Assembly (NCBI GenBank): GCA_027563935.2
Contig: CM050449.1
Location: 87,396,371 to 87,460,370 of the forward strand
Direction: 5' to 3'
From: Costus lasius
Lineage: Eukaryota; Streptophyta; Magnoliopsida; Zingiberales; Costaceae
Length of the DNA: 64,000 nt
This document shows, piece by piece, positions 12,590-24,064 of this stretch; positions within the stretch are counted from its first letter, which is position 1, and every line of letters starts with the position of its first letter. The notes beneath the pieces are model-generated. The model was not told the DNA's origin and searched no databases. It saw only the letters and a list, made by a program, of their open reading frames with translations. Both the position numbers and the translations under genes were made by a program.

Positions 12590-13661
12590 TGCTTTCCTAT
12601 GGCATTGTCGATTAGCCCATATAAACAAGAATCGCATTCAACAACTCCATGAAAATTGGTTGTTAGATTCAAGTTCCCTGGAGGAATTTGATACATGTGA
12701 GCCTTGTTTGTTAGGGAAAATAACAAAGGCGCCCTTCACCAAAATTGGTGAGAGGGCAGGAGGTTTGTTGGATCTCATACATAGTGATGTGTGTGGGCCA
12801 TTCAATAAGCAAGCCAGAGGAGGACACAGCTGCTTCATTATCTTTACTGATGATTTCAGTAGATATGGTTATGTCTACTTGATGAGACATAAATCTGAAT
12901 CCTTTGAGAAATTAAAAGAGTTCAAGAATGAAGTAGAGAACCAGCTTGGTAGATCCATTAAGGCTCTTCGATTAGATCGTGGTGGAGAGTACCTGAGCGG
13001 TGAGTTCCTTGACTATCTAAAAGAGTGTGGGATTCTGTCCCAACTCACTCCTCCTGGAACACCCCAATGGAATGGTGTGTCTGAAAGGAGAAATCAAACT
13101 TTGTTGGACATGGTTCGATGTATGATGAGTCATGCAACTCTACCTCCCTCATTTTGGGGACATGCACTTGAAACAGCTTCTCTAATGCTGAATAACGTTC
13201 CATCTAAAAGTGTCTCCAAAATACCATATGAGGTATGGAGTGGGAGACGCCCTAATTTCACTTTTATCACGATCTAGGGATGTGAGGCTTATGTCAAACG
13301 TCAGGATTCTAGCAAGCTAGAACCTAGATCTGATAAATGCGTGTTTGTGGGGTACCCTAAGGAAACTAAGAATTACTATGTTCCCACCGAGAACAAAGTT
13401 TTTGTTGCTCGGGGTGCTGTCTTTCTAGAGAAAGAATTTCTCATAAAAGAAATTAGTGGGAGGGAGTTTGACTTGGACGAGGTCCAAGTGCAACCACAAG
13501 ACACAGATATGGAACCTGAGCCACCTGCACCAGTTGATGGGCAACCTGAGGCTCAGACACAGGCCTCACGTAGGTCTAGGAGGATTCATCGTGTACTTGA
13601 GAGGTATGGGTCACTACCGACCCAACACGACGGGATATTCATCATTGAAGATGAACCCTAG
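12590..13661 (+). pseudogene. pol: Copia integrase region, frameshifted and with a stop
   Basis: A frameshift lies between 12585 and 12660. The pre-integrase zinc region follows (LWHCRLAHINKNRI; CEPCLLGK). The integrase core covers about 12770-13230 with SDVCGPF, TDDFSRYGYVYL, LDRGGEY and PGTPQWNGVSERRN. The usual RSDRGGEY motif reads RLDRGGEY; the catalytic aspartate and glutamate positions are retained. In-frame stops occur near 13275 and 13659. Confidence 0.85.
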
Positions 13662-13673
13662 ACTTATGAAGAG

Positions 13674-14634
13674 GTGGTCAGTGGACCGGACTCCGAGAGA
13701 TGGCTTGATGCCATGAGATTCGAAATGGATTACATGTCAGCTAACCAAGTTTGGGATTTGGTTGAGTTACCTGATGGGGTAAAACCCATAGGGTGTAAAT
13801 GGGTCTTCAAAAGGAAGACAGACATGGATGGCAACGTAGTTACCTATAAAGGTAGACTAGTGGCTAAGGGATTCAAACAAGTCCACGGGGTGGACTATGA
13901 TAAAACCTTTACGCCAGTTGCTATGTTCAAATCCATTAGGATTCTGCTTGCTATAGCTGCATATCATGATTATGAGATATGGCAAATGGATGTAAAGACA
14001 GCTTTCCTTAATGGGAAACCAACTGAGGATGTGTATATGACACAACCTGATGACTTCATCCATCCTGCAGAGGTCAATAAGGTCTGCAGGCTAAAGAGAT
14101 CCATTTATGGATTAAAGCAAGCATCTCGAAGTTGGAATCTTCGATTCGATGAAGCTGTGAGAGATTATGGCTTTATCAAAAGCGAAGATGACGCCTGTGT
14201 ATACAGAAAATTCAGTGGGAGCTTGGTGACTTTTCTGGTCTTGTATGTCGATGACATACTGCTCATCGGGAACGACATCCCTAGTCTTCAAGCTGTGAAG
14301 ACATGGATAGGGAAGTGTTTCTAGATGAAGGACTTAGGGGAGGCCGCCTATATTCTAGGCGTGAGGATCTATAGGGATAGATCCAAGAGGCTCCTAGCCC
14401 TTAATCAGAGTACCTACATTGATAAGGTCTTGGAAAGGTTTAACTTGGAGCAATCCAAGAAAGGGTACCTTCCAGTGAGACATTGCCTTGCTCTCTCAAA
14501 GAACCAGTGTCCCACCACACAGGCTGAGAGGGATGACATGAGTCGAGTGCCTTATGCTTCGGCAGTGGGATCGATCATGTATGCAATGTTGTGTACTAGA
14601 CTAGACGTGGCCTATGCTGGGGTGCAGCACTGGG
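13674..14634 (+). pseudogene. pol: Copia reverse transcriptase, 3'-truncated
   Basis: The RT domain starts with the typical WLDAMRFEMDYM and CKWVFKRKTDMDG segments. It keeps WQMDVKTAFLNG, SIYGLKQASRSWN and the catalytic box VLYVDDILLIG. A stop at 14322 separates it from the connection region (MKDLGEAAYILGVRIYRDRS). Similarity ends after RLDVAYA (about 14620), before RNase H. The join to the next element lies within the next 20 bp. Confidence 0.85.
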
Positions 14635-16314
14635 TGTGATGTGGGACCGAGACAGGACCTTCGGAGATCCACCCGGGTTCAAAAGAAGCCCTCTAGGTAT
14701 GGCTATCCTAGCCCCTAGACATGACTTCCTTAGAACCCCATTTTGCTTATTTTGTCTTAGATTAGGATGCATCATGTGGTAGGTTAGATCCACCCTCCAA
14801 TTACACCATGTAGTTACATTTCTAGGATCCGCCACTTATGTATGGTAGGTTAGTTCATGTGATTAATGTAATAGATTAGGACACTCCATTTTGGGACTCA
14901 AGTCAAATCAGGTCAAGCTACATCAAGGAGGCGCCAAGCTCAAACCCAACCCACCATGAAGAGCACCCTCAACAAATCCACCCAAATTTCACCCTCCATG
15001 TTGTCATCCATGTGGACCTAATCATTCTTCATATCTAACCGCCACCCTCCCCTTGGAGCAAAGGGGACAAAGCCAGCTAGATACCAGCTTTTACAGCCAC
15101 TCCACAAGGGAAGATGCGCCAGCCATCATTGCCAAGAAGCAGCCCACACGCCACCAATAAATGCTGGATTTTGGTCTTCAAGGAGCTGCCCACATTTACT
15201 GCCGAATGACAGCCACTTCAGCCCCTCATCACCTCTGGTTTTGAACTTACCATCATGAGAAAAGCTCCAAGCCAAGTCTCAAAGCAAATCTGCCATTTGG
15301 AGAAAGAAATCAGCCCCATTAAAGCTACCTGCATCATGCTGTCTTATCTTGATTGCGTGACCTGTTTTGCGCTTAGGGAAGAGAGGCACCCGTTGGGAAC
15401 TCTCCTATATGATGTATTTTCTTGTAAAGCCACCGGTTGGTGTTGAATGCAATTTGAAACTTCAGAAGTGTGTCTTCTAGTGGTGTGTGTCACCTTCCCT
15501 TTCCCCTTCCCCACACCTTGCCGAGGGCTCCTTTCTTCCTCCCTTCCTCAAGCTCCCACCACTAGCGCATGTTCTGAGGTTAGGAGCTCACGCCACTGCC
15601 CCTATCAGCCTTGATGAAGCCTCAATCTAAGAGAAGGAGTTGGATACAACCGTGACTCAAGATGGTGCTTCCCACACCTTGCCGAGAACAAGCAACCCCC
15701 ATACTCTAGCTAAGTTCCACCTCTTTCTTGGTTGGTATTTTCTTGATGTTCTTGAGCATCCATCTACACTCATGTATCTATTCCATGAAGGTTGCGCAAG
15801 GATCAGAAGGGAATGCAAGGCGTCACTCCTTTTCCCCCTTCCCTAATAGCTAGTCTCTAAAATTGTTAGCAAGGGAACTTGGAGAACTAGTCTCCCCCTT
15901 GGTTGTGATTGTGAAAGGGCCTCTTAATAATCATTTTAATTCACCCACGCATGTGTGGGAGTGCTGTAATGTCATGAATGTAAGCTCATAGGGCCCTACT
16001 TCGTGAGATTCAACCATTGGACCGGTGAAGAACGGGATGGACGTCCCTTCTATTCTCAAGGGGCGCAAGGTGAGTTCCTGCCCTAGTGTAGCCTTGTTTA
16101 TTGTTGTATAACCGCATGCTTGAATCTTGTTGAAGTTTTCATCTTATCTAGAAGTGCATGATAGGTTTACTTGCAAGTTAGCCTCGGTTTTCTCTAAAGA
16201 GATATCAAACCCTAATTTCTAAAAGCGTTAAGACAAATCGGTTTTCACTATCTATAAGTTAACTACAAACGATTTCAAAAGCGTTGTTTGCATGCTTGTA
16301 AGGTCTCCACCCCC
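14635..16314 (+). repeat. Gypsy 5' LTR, boundaries estimated
   Basis: Inferred from position: it begins where copia coding similarity ends and ends at CACCCCCA, about 9 bp before the PBS. No second LTR copy is available to confirm it. No gene is seen in it. Confidence 0.45.
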
Positions 16315-16323
16315 ATCATTTTT

Positions 16324-16334
16324 GGTATCAGAGG
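16324..16334 (+). other. Gypsy primer binding site
   Basis: TGGTATCAGAG (followed by GCAGG) matches the initiator tRNA-Met complement, 150 bp upstream of the gag start codon. Confidence 0.75.
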
Positions 16335-16482
16335 CAGGTTCTTAGAGTAGGATTTTATAAAACCAAAAATTTATTTTCCTACTACTAAGACGATTTTGGA
16401 ACTAGGTGCTTTAAAGAATTTGATTAAGCTATATTTTTACCACCTTAGGGTCTAATTTTTCAAAACTCTACTTGTTTTCAAA

Positions 16483-17495
16483 ATGGCTACTAGGTCCGTC
16501 GCTCCCTATGGTCTTAATCAAGCTATTGACCATGAGGTGAGTGCCCTCTCAATTGATATGGCCTCCATTAAAGAAACCCTAGCATCCCTTCAATACTCAA
16601 TAGGCGTCATGGACAATAGGCTTAATACCCTAGAGTCTAACTCTAAGATGGATCACCCTAATACTAGCCGGCCCAATAGTGGATCCCACACAAGGGAGCC
16701 AAATGACCAAGGACCTCCCTCTCACACCCCTAGAGTCACTCATGCTCAAACCGAATGGGAAGGGCCATATGTCCAACCACCCCTCTATCATAGACCTAGA
16801 GATCAAGATGTGCAACGTGCCATCAAGATCAACCCTCCTACTTTTGGTGGATCCCTTAACCCTAAGGAGTTCCTAGACTGGACTATGAAGCTAGATCAAT
16901 ACTTTGACTATAGCCTTATGCACAATGAGAGTAAGGTTAGGTTCACAAAGTGTTTACTAGAAGGACCCGCTAGACTCTACTGGACCCATGTCGAGAGAAC
17001 CATCGAAAGGGATGGCAAGCCACCCGTTGAGTCATGGGATGAAATGAAATTCCTACTTAGGCAAAAGTATGTCCCTCCCGGTTTCATGCAAAAGCTCAAG
17101 GATGAACTCGGTAGTCACACTCAAGGCTCCTCTACGGTAGAAGCTTACCAAACCAAACTAGAAGAGCTTCTCATTAGGTGTGAGGTCAATGAAGACCCGG
17201 GTATGATTCTAAGTAGATTCAACAATGGCCTTAGACCTGACATTAAGAGAGCCTTGACCTATTTCCAATTAGACACCCCCGAGATAGCCTATCAAAGGGC
17301 CATAGAAGTGGAACAAGAACTTAAGAATAGAAAGGAGACTCTCCCTCCCCGGCCAATCTATAGGCCCACTCCTATGCACCAGCCTTCTAGCTCAAATCCC
17401 AAACCTAGGCCTACTTAACCTATAGACAACTCCACCATCACTTGTTATAACTGTAGGCAAAGAGGACACCTTGCAAAGGACTGCAAAAAGAAGGT
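16483..17495 (+). pseudogene. gag: Gypsy gag, stop before the zinc knuckle
   Basis: MATRSVAPYGLNQ starts a 311-residue frame. An N-terminal region (residues ~15-55) is consistent with a coiled coil. The retrotransposon gag domain follows (FLDWTMKLDQYFDY; VRFTKCLLEGPARLYW; YQTKLEELLIRCEV). A stop at 17416-17418 precedes an intact CCHC knuckle (CYNCRQRGHLAKDC, about 17441-17482) in the same frame. A single stop therefore separates capsid from nucleocapsid. Confidence 0.85.
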
Positions 17496-17496
17496 A

Positions 17497-18960
17497 ATGG
17501 TCCTAACTGAGGAACATATCGACCCGGAACCCACTCTTGAGGGGGATCCTGACCAAGAGATTGAAATCAATGACTATGACAGTAGTGATGACATCTTCAA
17601 TACCTTAGGGATAGTTAGATGTACCCTTGTCAAACCCACCCCCACTGAAGACTGGCGTCGGACCAGCATCTTCCACACTTACACCAAATGCCATGGTCAC
17701 ATGTGCAAGGTGGTAATTGATGGAGGAAGTAGTCTCAATGCTGTCTCCCACATAGCTGCCACTAAATTGAATCTCAAAATGGAACCCCGACCTAACCCTT
17801 ACAACATTTCCTGGGTCAACCAAACTAGTGTCCCAGTAACCCATAGATGCCTCGTGCTTATCTAGTTTGGCACATATGAGGACAAGGTGTGGTGTGACGT
17901 CCTTACCATGGATGTAGCCCAAATCCTTTTAGGACGCCCTTGGCTATATAACATGGATGTTGTCCACTACGGTAGGACCAACACCTATGTCTTTAACCAT
18001 AAGGACCAAAAGATTAGGCTAAAACCCTCTCTGCCCAAAGAACTTAGAGCTACAACTAGTAAGGGTAAGGTAGAGGAACCCAAGAATAGTCAGCCCACCG
18101 TTCAACTTATAAGACCCCAATCCTTCACTAAGGAGATTGTAGAAGATCAGCCCCTTTATACCTTAGTCATCAAGGAAATCAACCCTGAATCAGAAGAGAA
18201 ACCTTCCCCAGAAGTAGAATCCTTGCTCAAAGAATTTAGTGAGCTCACTCCCGAGGACCTCCCTGAAGGACTGCCACCACTTAGGGATATACAACATGCC
18301 ATAGACCTAGTACCTGGATCCTCTCTTCCCAACCTACCCCACTATAGGATGAACCCTACTGAACATGCGGAGCTTAAGAAACAAGTAGATGACTTGATGT
18401 GTAAGGGTTACATAAGGGAAAGTCTAAGTCCCTGCGCCGTCCCAGCCCTTCTTACCCCAAAGAAGGATGACAGCTGGCGCATGTGTATAGATTGTAGAGC
18501 CATCAACAAGATTACTATCAAATATAGGTTTCCCATACCTAGACTTGATGACATGCTAGATATGTTAGTAGGATCTAAGTGGTTCTCCAAGCTTGACCTT
18601 AGGAGTGGGTACCATCAAGTCAGGATAAGGGAAGGGGATGAGTGGAAGACCGCTTTCAAAACCAAGGACGGTCTATATGAGTGGTTAGTCATGCCTTTTG
18701 GGCTAACCAATGCCCCTTCCACATTTATGAGGCTCATGACCCAAGTGCTTAGACCCTATATAGGAAAATTCTTAGTTGTGTACTTTGATGACATACTTAT
18801 CTATAGTAAGTCACAGGAGGAACACTTAGAGCACTTAAGGCAAACCCTAACCCTCCTTAGAGATGAAAAGCTTTATGTCAATCTGAAGAAGTGTTCTTTC
18901 CTATCTCCCAAAGTTGTCTTTCTAGGGTTCATTGTTTCCGATTTAGGGCTTCAAGCTGAT
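17497..18960 (+). pseudogene. pol: Gypsy protease and reverse transcriptase, truncated
   Basis: A retropepsin-like segment has VIDGGSSLNAVS (family DSGS/DGGS active site) near 17715, with a stop at 17863-17865. 17887-18960 reads through an RT that lacks only its end: [51 protein letters not shown] and the catalytic [11 protein letters not shown]. The similarity ends after VVFLGFIVS at about 18955. The sequence resembles chromovirus-type RT; I am not sure of the lineage. Confidence 0.85.
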
Positions 18961-19665
18961 TTGAATTCATCACTAAACATGCTGTATTCAAAGAACATGT
19001 TTGCTTAAACCTATTTTCTGGATTTGGGAAGTAGCCCGTTGACAATTTATGGATTAAATATATTGTTTTAAATCTTTATCATGATTTTTATAGAATTGAT
19101 TTGATTGGAATTGTGTTATTCCGTAATTTACTCTGATCAAGTAAGTTTACGTCTTAGACATTGCGAGAAGGACCGGGAGGTGAATTACAACGTCAGAATT
19201 ATTCTATTCAAACCTACGAATCCGATCACAGGAGTAGTTCGGATTCGTCTGAAGGATTTACATAGTTTTTCATATAACTTAATGGGTCTTATTACGTTAA
19301 CTATCACGAGAGTAGGGAGTTAGAGTAGTTAGATACCAGATTACGCTTCGGGAGGAGGTAATCTGTACCTTAGGAAAAATCTCTTTCAAAATTATAATTT
19401 TTTGTTCAAAGATTTATTTTTATTAAATTCATATTTGTCCACGTGGTGAAACTCTAAATCCTAAATTTATCCAAATTGATTTTTACCCAAAACACTGTGT
19501 CTGTTTCTTTTTATCGTACTTAGAAGTTTTCAAAAACAAAAACCACAAATTTGATTCGTCAAGATATAGATCGACTGTGTAATCGGTACTTGATTACCTA
19601 ATCCTCGTTGGGAACGATAATCTTTTTATTACTTTGATAAATCTATACACTTGCGGATTGTATCA
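18961..19665 (+). repeat. Athila-like LTR, 3' portion (probable 3' LTR of 582-19665)
   Basis: Matches 1413-1781 plus 3439-3776 closely, ending TTGCGGATTGTATCA. The LTR 5' half is missing where it fuses to the gypsy RT. It shows the pre-insertion form of the site occupied by the solo LTR at 1782. Confidence 0.8.
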
Positions 19666-19904
19666 CAGCATTGCCACCCAACATCCTTGTCCAGCATCTC
19701 CGCCCCTGTCTCCCTTGGTGTTGTTTACTTTTTATTAAGATATGAACATTTCCTCTTGTTTACCACCTTTTGTGTTGTGATATCCCCTTTTAGTGTTGTG
19801 GACTTGGATGCAATCGAACCTTGCAACCAACTCTTCTACATCTTCTCTAATCAAACTCCGATTGTATAGGTATCCATCTATAGAAAGATATTAATATGTA
19901 GTTT
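19666..19904 (+). repeat. MULE left TIR, inner part
   Basis: Continues the left TIR after the Athila-like insertion. It matches the inverse of 35690-35878 well (shared CCTTGCAACCAACTCTT near 19824). The alignment runs through the insertion point: CAACATTGCC made by joining 581 to 19671 pairs with CAACGTTCCT on the right side. Confidence 0.75.
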
Positions 19905-20440
19905 GTATGAAGTTGTCTGAAACTTGACCAAAACTTGTAGGAAACCTAAGGAAATACTATAGGATACCTTAGTGTTAATTCTAGTGAATTTGTCACAATT
20001 GTTTCTTGATTATTTCTATTAATTTTTGTCTTGCACTTATTGTCGAACTTTGTCATATATCATTGAACCTATTTCAAACTTGACTAAAATTTACATGACC
20101 TGCAGAAATGGTGTAGGATACCTTGGTGTTAATACTAGTAAATTTTTCATAATTATTTCTTTATTATTTTCATTAATTTTTGCATTGCACTTATTGTCAA
20201 GCTTTATCATATATCATCAAACTTAACTGAATTATGACCCAAACTTGCATGAAACCTATGAAAATAGTATAGAATGCATTGTTGTTAATTCTAGTGAATT
20301 TTATAATTTTTTCTTCATTATTTTCATTAATTTTTGCATATGATGTTAGTGTTGAACTTTATTATATATCATTGAACTTGCCTGAAACTTAACCCAAACT
20401 TGTGTGGAACCAATGAAAATGGTGCAGGGTATGCAAATAT
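19905..20440 (-). repeat. Left subterminal tandem repeat array, ~150-bp unit, ~3.6 copies
   Basis: In reverse complement the units match the right array (30413-35620): GATGATATATGACAAAG, CTAGAATTNACACCAAGG and TATCCTA recur at the same spacing. It sits directly inside the left TIR, mirroring the right array. Short reading frames here are repeat shadows. Confidence 0.9.
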
Positions 20441-20521
20441 CATTCTAATAATTTATTTTATAAACTGTAGTTATTTATTGACTTTATTTTATCATGAACT
20501 TAAGTGTCAAGATAATAGAAC

Positions 20522-21666
20522 TTGAATGTAGGATATCTAAATACTAAATATTGTTATGGTATCCATGTTTTTGTCTGTAAATTTAATGTCCGTTGGTCTA
20601 TGGACAAGGGTATTAATGAGGTGATATACACTGGGATGATTGCATTGAACTCATTAGATGAAGAAAATATGTCCATTGAAATTGGTTCAAATAATGTAAC
20701 ATTGGTAAGAAACAAATGATCTGAAATGATGACATTACCAACTTTTTAGTACAATAACGGACAATTATCCTTGCTTGTTGTGTATATCATTATAGGATCA
20801 TGAGGCTACTAAAAAAGTTACACATGGAATTGAAGATGGTAAGCTTCATGATATTGAAATGGTGGAATCTGAAAATGAAGAGAAAATTGAATCTCATTCA
20901 ACTGCAATGTCGGCTATTGGCATAATATTTTATAATGAAAATGTAACATGAAACTTCTATAATGAATATGGAAAAAGGATGGGTTTTAGTATAAACAAAT
21001 GGAATGTGGAGCATAGGAAAGATAGTTGTTGTCACATAAGACAAGGGTTGAGATAAGTCCATAGTTCTCATGTTACTAAGAATCCTCAACCAATCACACG
21101 AACTAAGTGCATGACACGCGTGGAATTCAAGATTGACACCAACAATGTATGAACTTTATGGAGATTATAGATTAACCATAACCATCTAATGACTAGTCCC
21201 AATAAGGTACATTTGTTAAGATCACAGAAAAATTATTCCATATCAACGTATTATAATTGACCACATAGCAGATTCTGGGATGAAGTCTTGGTAGATATAT
21301 AACTTTTTTCAGCTAGAGGTAGGAAGTGATGACAAGGTTGGTTTTGTAAGGGATGACAATAGTAACTACATTAATAAATGGAGGACGAAAAAATTGGATT
21401 GTAAGGAAGCTCATGATTTACTGAAATATTTACAAAAAAAAAAAGACAGAGTACTGATCCTTCGTTCTATTATGTCATACAACTCGATGAATCAAGAGAA
21501 ATTGCTAATTTTTTTGGACAGATAGCAGAGGCATTATAGATTATTCATATTTTAGTGATGTCATTTCATTTGATACCACTTTCAAAACGAATACTTATGG
21601 CATGCCATTTGCTCCAATTGTTGGTTTAAACCACCATAAGCAAACAATTATATTTGGAGTTGCACT
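20522..21666 (+). pseudogene. FAR1/MURA-type transposase, 5' part
   Basis: Two probable exons: the first ends at a donor (TTG|GTAAGAAAC) near 20705, and the second starts after an acceptor (CATTATAG|GATCATGAGG) near 20793. The FAR1-type N-terminal DNA-binding region is readable (NFYNEYGKRMGFSINKWN near 20950; NHNHLMTSPNKVHLLRSQ near 21180). The N-terminal edge of the MULE transposase domain follows (FYYVIQLDESREIANFF near 21468; ISFDTTFKTNTYGMPFAPI near 21560, retaining the first catalytic Asp). Stops (for example before NFYNEYG) and at least one frameshift break it. The copia insertion at 21667 splits the codon run ending GVAL. This is presumably the MULE's own transposase. A captured host FAR1-related gene is the alternative. 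Confidence 0.75.
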
Positions 21667-23359
21667 TGAAAGTCCCTAAAGGGGGGGCGAAAACCCTAAT
21701 AGGCGCATATCAGAGTTTTCACAAGCGGAAGCTAGGGTTTCTAAGATCGGTTTGCATGTCATATAATCAACTTATTAATACTTGTATAGATCAAATTAAG
21801 ATTATACTATAGCCATGATTGAATGGCGTCTTGGAAGCAGAGAACGAAGTAGCTCTCCTCCAAAGCGTGCACACACAAGATGATTGATCGCCTACTCCTT
21901 GTCGATCCTTGTGCTAGCAAGGCTCCAAGGTGTCCTTTTGTGTGGAGGAGAAGAGATGAATTGCTTTTTCTTTTTCTGGCCGAAAGCTCTTCTTGAAGTG
22001 AAGATCACCCAAAACGAGAGCAAGAAGAAGAAGCAAGTCGGCGAGAGAGAGAGGAGACTTCTCACGTTCGAAAACGTTGGGAGTTTCCAACAAGGAAAAC
22101 GTCTTTCTAAAAATAGAAAGCACTAACTCCACATTCAATCCCACGTTACCATCGAACTTCATCTCTCAATCGAACCATACGTTCACATAAGTGAACAGGT
22201 TCAATTTAATTCGGTTCAATTACATTTGGTTCAAAGACCAAATCAAACCAACATTGGTTCAGATCTTGACAAACCAAATGGCTCAAGATCTAACCATTCA
22301 TCTCTTGATGCTCCTGATCTTATCGATCAAGCATCAATTCTCTCGATCGAAGCTTACCGATCTTAAGCCCTAATCAATCAAACATGATCAGACCAGATCT
22401 CACTTACAATCAGAGTGTAAACTCCTTTAAACTGAACCAAAATAATTCAGTCCACACGATCTGACATAAGTAAGCCATATCATCAAATTGTGCGACCCTA
22501 AGGGTTTCCTTTAAATGTCGGTAACGATAACTTACGTTATCACGATCAGTGAGGGGTATCTAGCAACACATCACTGTCTCTCGATATAAAGGAAAGAGTC
22601 TTCCAAGACTACACCCAAATCACAGCATAAGTGTGAATTCAATTCACTAGGCATACTTGTTTCCTTTGCCACTGGATGTTCTTATTGGATAAGCATGTCA
22701 AGCCTGTAACTCCAATATGATGAGAATGATTAGATCAGATGAACATAGTCATCTGGGTATGGCCATACACTTTCTCAACCATCTCATCCAGGGGGCCCCT
22801 TTAGAACATCACACTCCAATCAAGGAGAAGGCAATCCTATATCTATCACTAGTGCCCTAACATGACTCATGTTCATTATCCAAGATAGTCTATAACCATT
22901 ATGTTTCAAATGATATTGAACTACCTCAAGACAATGCCAATCATCATTTAGAAACACAAGTGATCTCAAGTCAGAGGAAATATGCCACTTGTTAGCATAT
23001 AAGGATTATTCACATTGTGACAAGCAATTGAACATCCTAAGTAGGGTCTGTCCAGTACATCCAATGTACCCATGAGTCTACATCTTATTCCATGCTCGAA
23101 GCATCCTATAAGATTAGAACACATATTAGTCTCAATCATATCAAGGCTGTCTCATGTTCACCAAGATATCTCGACTAAGGACAATACTGCATGTCAGCCA
23201 AGCTGAACAGCATTGAGACATTATTCAGAAGTATACATATGGCAGCAGATAATGCAACAACCTGAATAACAACCATTGCCTTTATAAACATAGAGTTTAT
23301 ACATGATACTGATAACAAACCAAGGCCTCAAACATTAGCCTTAAGGGCATACCCCAACA
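21667..23359 (-). repeat. Copia 3' LTR
   Basis: TGAAAGTCCC...ACCCCAACA on the + strand, about 99% identical to 28070-29759 by eye. Short reading frames in it (near 21884-22373) recur in the other LTR and are not genes. Confidence 0.95.
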
Positions 23360-23380
23360 GCACTATTGAAACCAAGGCCT
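23360..23380 (-). other. Aberrant internal/3' LTR junction with captured host octamer
   Basis: Between LTR end (23359) and pol remnant lie GCACTATT (23360-23367), identical to the host sequence outside the other LTR (29760-29767), and then a stretch with GAAACCAAGGCCTC (23368-23381), which nearly repeats AAACCAAGGCCTC inside the LTR about 50 bp away. No polypurine tract is present. Confidence 0.85.
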
Positions 23381-24064
23381 CTTATATACACACGGGTCAT
23401 CTTCATTTTTGATGAAACCAAACTCACAGATTGATTCATCAAAACGAATATTCCAGCTTCTCGATGCTTGTTTAAGTCCATAAATAGACTTCTTTAATTT
23501 GCATATTTTATGACGATCTGATGAATTGATGAAACCTTCAGGTTGTGTCATATACACATCCTCTTCTAGTTTTCCATTAAGGAAAGCGGTCTTCACATCC
23601 ATTTGCCAGATCTCATAATCATAATATGCCGCTATCGCGAGAATAATCCGAATAGACTTGAACATGGCTACAGGAGAGAAAGTTTCATCATAATCTATCC
23701 CGTAGATTTGTTTGAAACCTTTCGCAACTAGCCTGCCTTTATAGGTAACCACGTTACCATCCATGTCAATCTTCTTCTTGAAGATCCACTTACAGCCTAT
23801 AGGGATTACTCCCGGAGGCGGATCAACCAAATCCCAGACTTGGTTATCTGACATGGAGTCCATCTCGGCTCGCATAGCTTCAAGCCATCTCGCTGATTCC
23901 GGTCCACTGACCGCATCCGCATAAGTGAGGGGTTCATCATCAATGATGTAGACTCCGTCATAGCGCTCAGGCTGTCGACGGATCCTTCCCGATCTTCGCG
24001 GTTCCCGTGATATCTGAGCCTCAGGTTGCTCAGTAACCTGTTCTATTGGCTCAGGCTCATCCAA
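23363..24064 (-). pseudogene. pol: Copia reverse transcriptase, truncated before the catalytic YVDD box
   Basis: In frame with the integrase after one TAG. Contains ARWLEAMRAEMDSM, CKWIFKKKIDMDG, DETFSPVAMFKSIR, WQMDVKTAFLNGKL and SIYGLKQASRSWNI. It stops after DDPCVYK with the foreign tail RPWFQ, where the sequence jumps to LTR. The YVDD box, RNase H and polypurine tract are gone, so this copy could move only with proteins supplied in trans, if at all. Confidence 0.95.

Larger units (their letters stand above)
7887..14634 (+). mobile_element. Angela-like Ty1/copia element, 3'-truncated
   Basis: 5' LTR, initiator-tRNA-Met PBS, long leader, gag, protease, integrase and RT lie in the usual copia order on the + strand. 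Coding similarity stops just after LDVAYA, before RNase H. The element then abuts a gypsy LTR at about 14635. Its RNase H and 3' LTR are missing, so no TSD can be checked. Confidence 0.85.
14635..18960 (+). mobile_element. Ty3/gypsy element, 3'-truncated
   Basis: LTR-like sequence (TGTGATGTGGGACCG at about 14635), a tRNA-Met-type PBS, gag, protease and RT are in gypsy order on the + strand. The sequence is cut off inside RT at about 18960, where Athila-like LTR sequence begins. RNase H, integrase and the 3' LTR are missing. Confidence 0.75.
582..19665 (+). mobile_element. Athila-like Ty3/gypsy element with nested insertions
   Basis: A 5' LTR (582-3776) is followed by a tRNA-Asp-type primer binding site and gag-derived coding remnants. 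The distal end is the 3' part of the same LTR family (18961-19665). Flanking pentamers CAACA (577-581) and CAGCA (19666-19670) match at 4 of 5. Removing the element restores the alignment of the two MULE TIRs, which independently supports both boundaries. RT, RNase H and integrase of its own lineage are absent. 7887-18960 holds foreign truncated elements that also replaced the 5' half of the 3' LTR. That both LTRs belong to one element is inference. Confidence 0.6.

Noticed and set aside
21884..22373. Small frames repeated at 28283-28773
   Set aside because: Identical pairs in the two LTRs of one copia element; noncoding LTR sequence.
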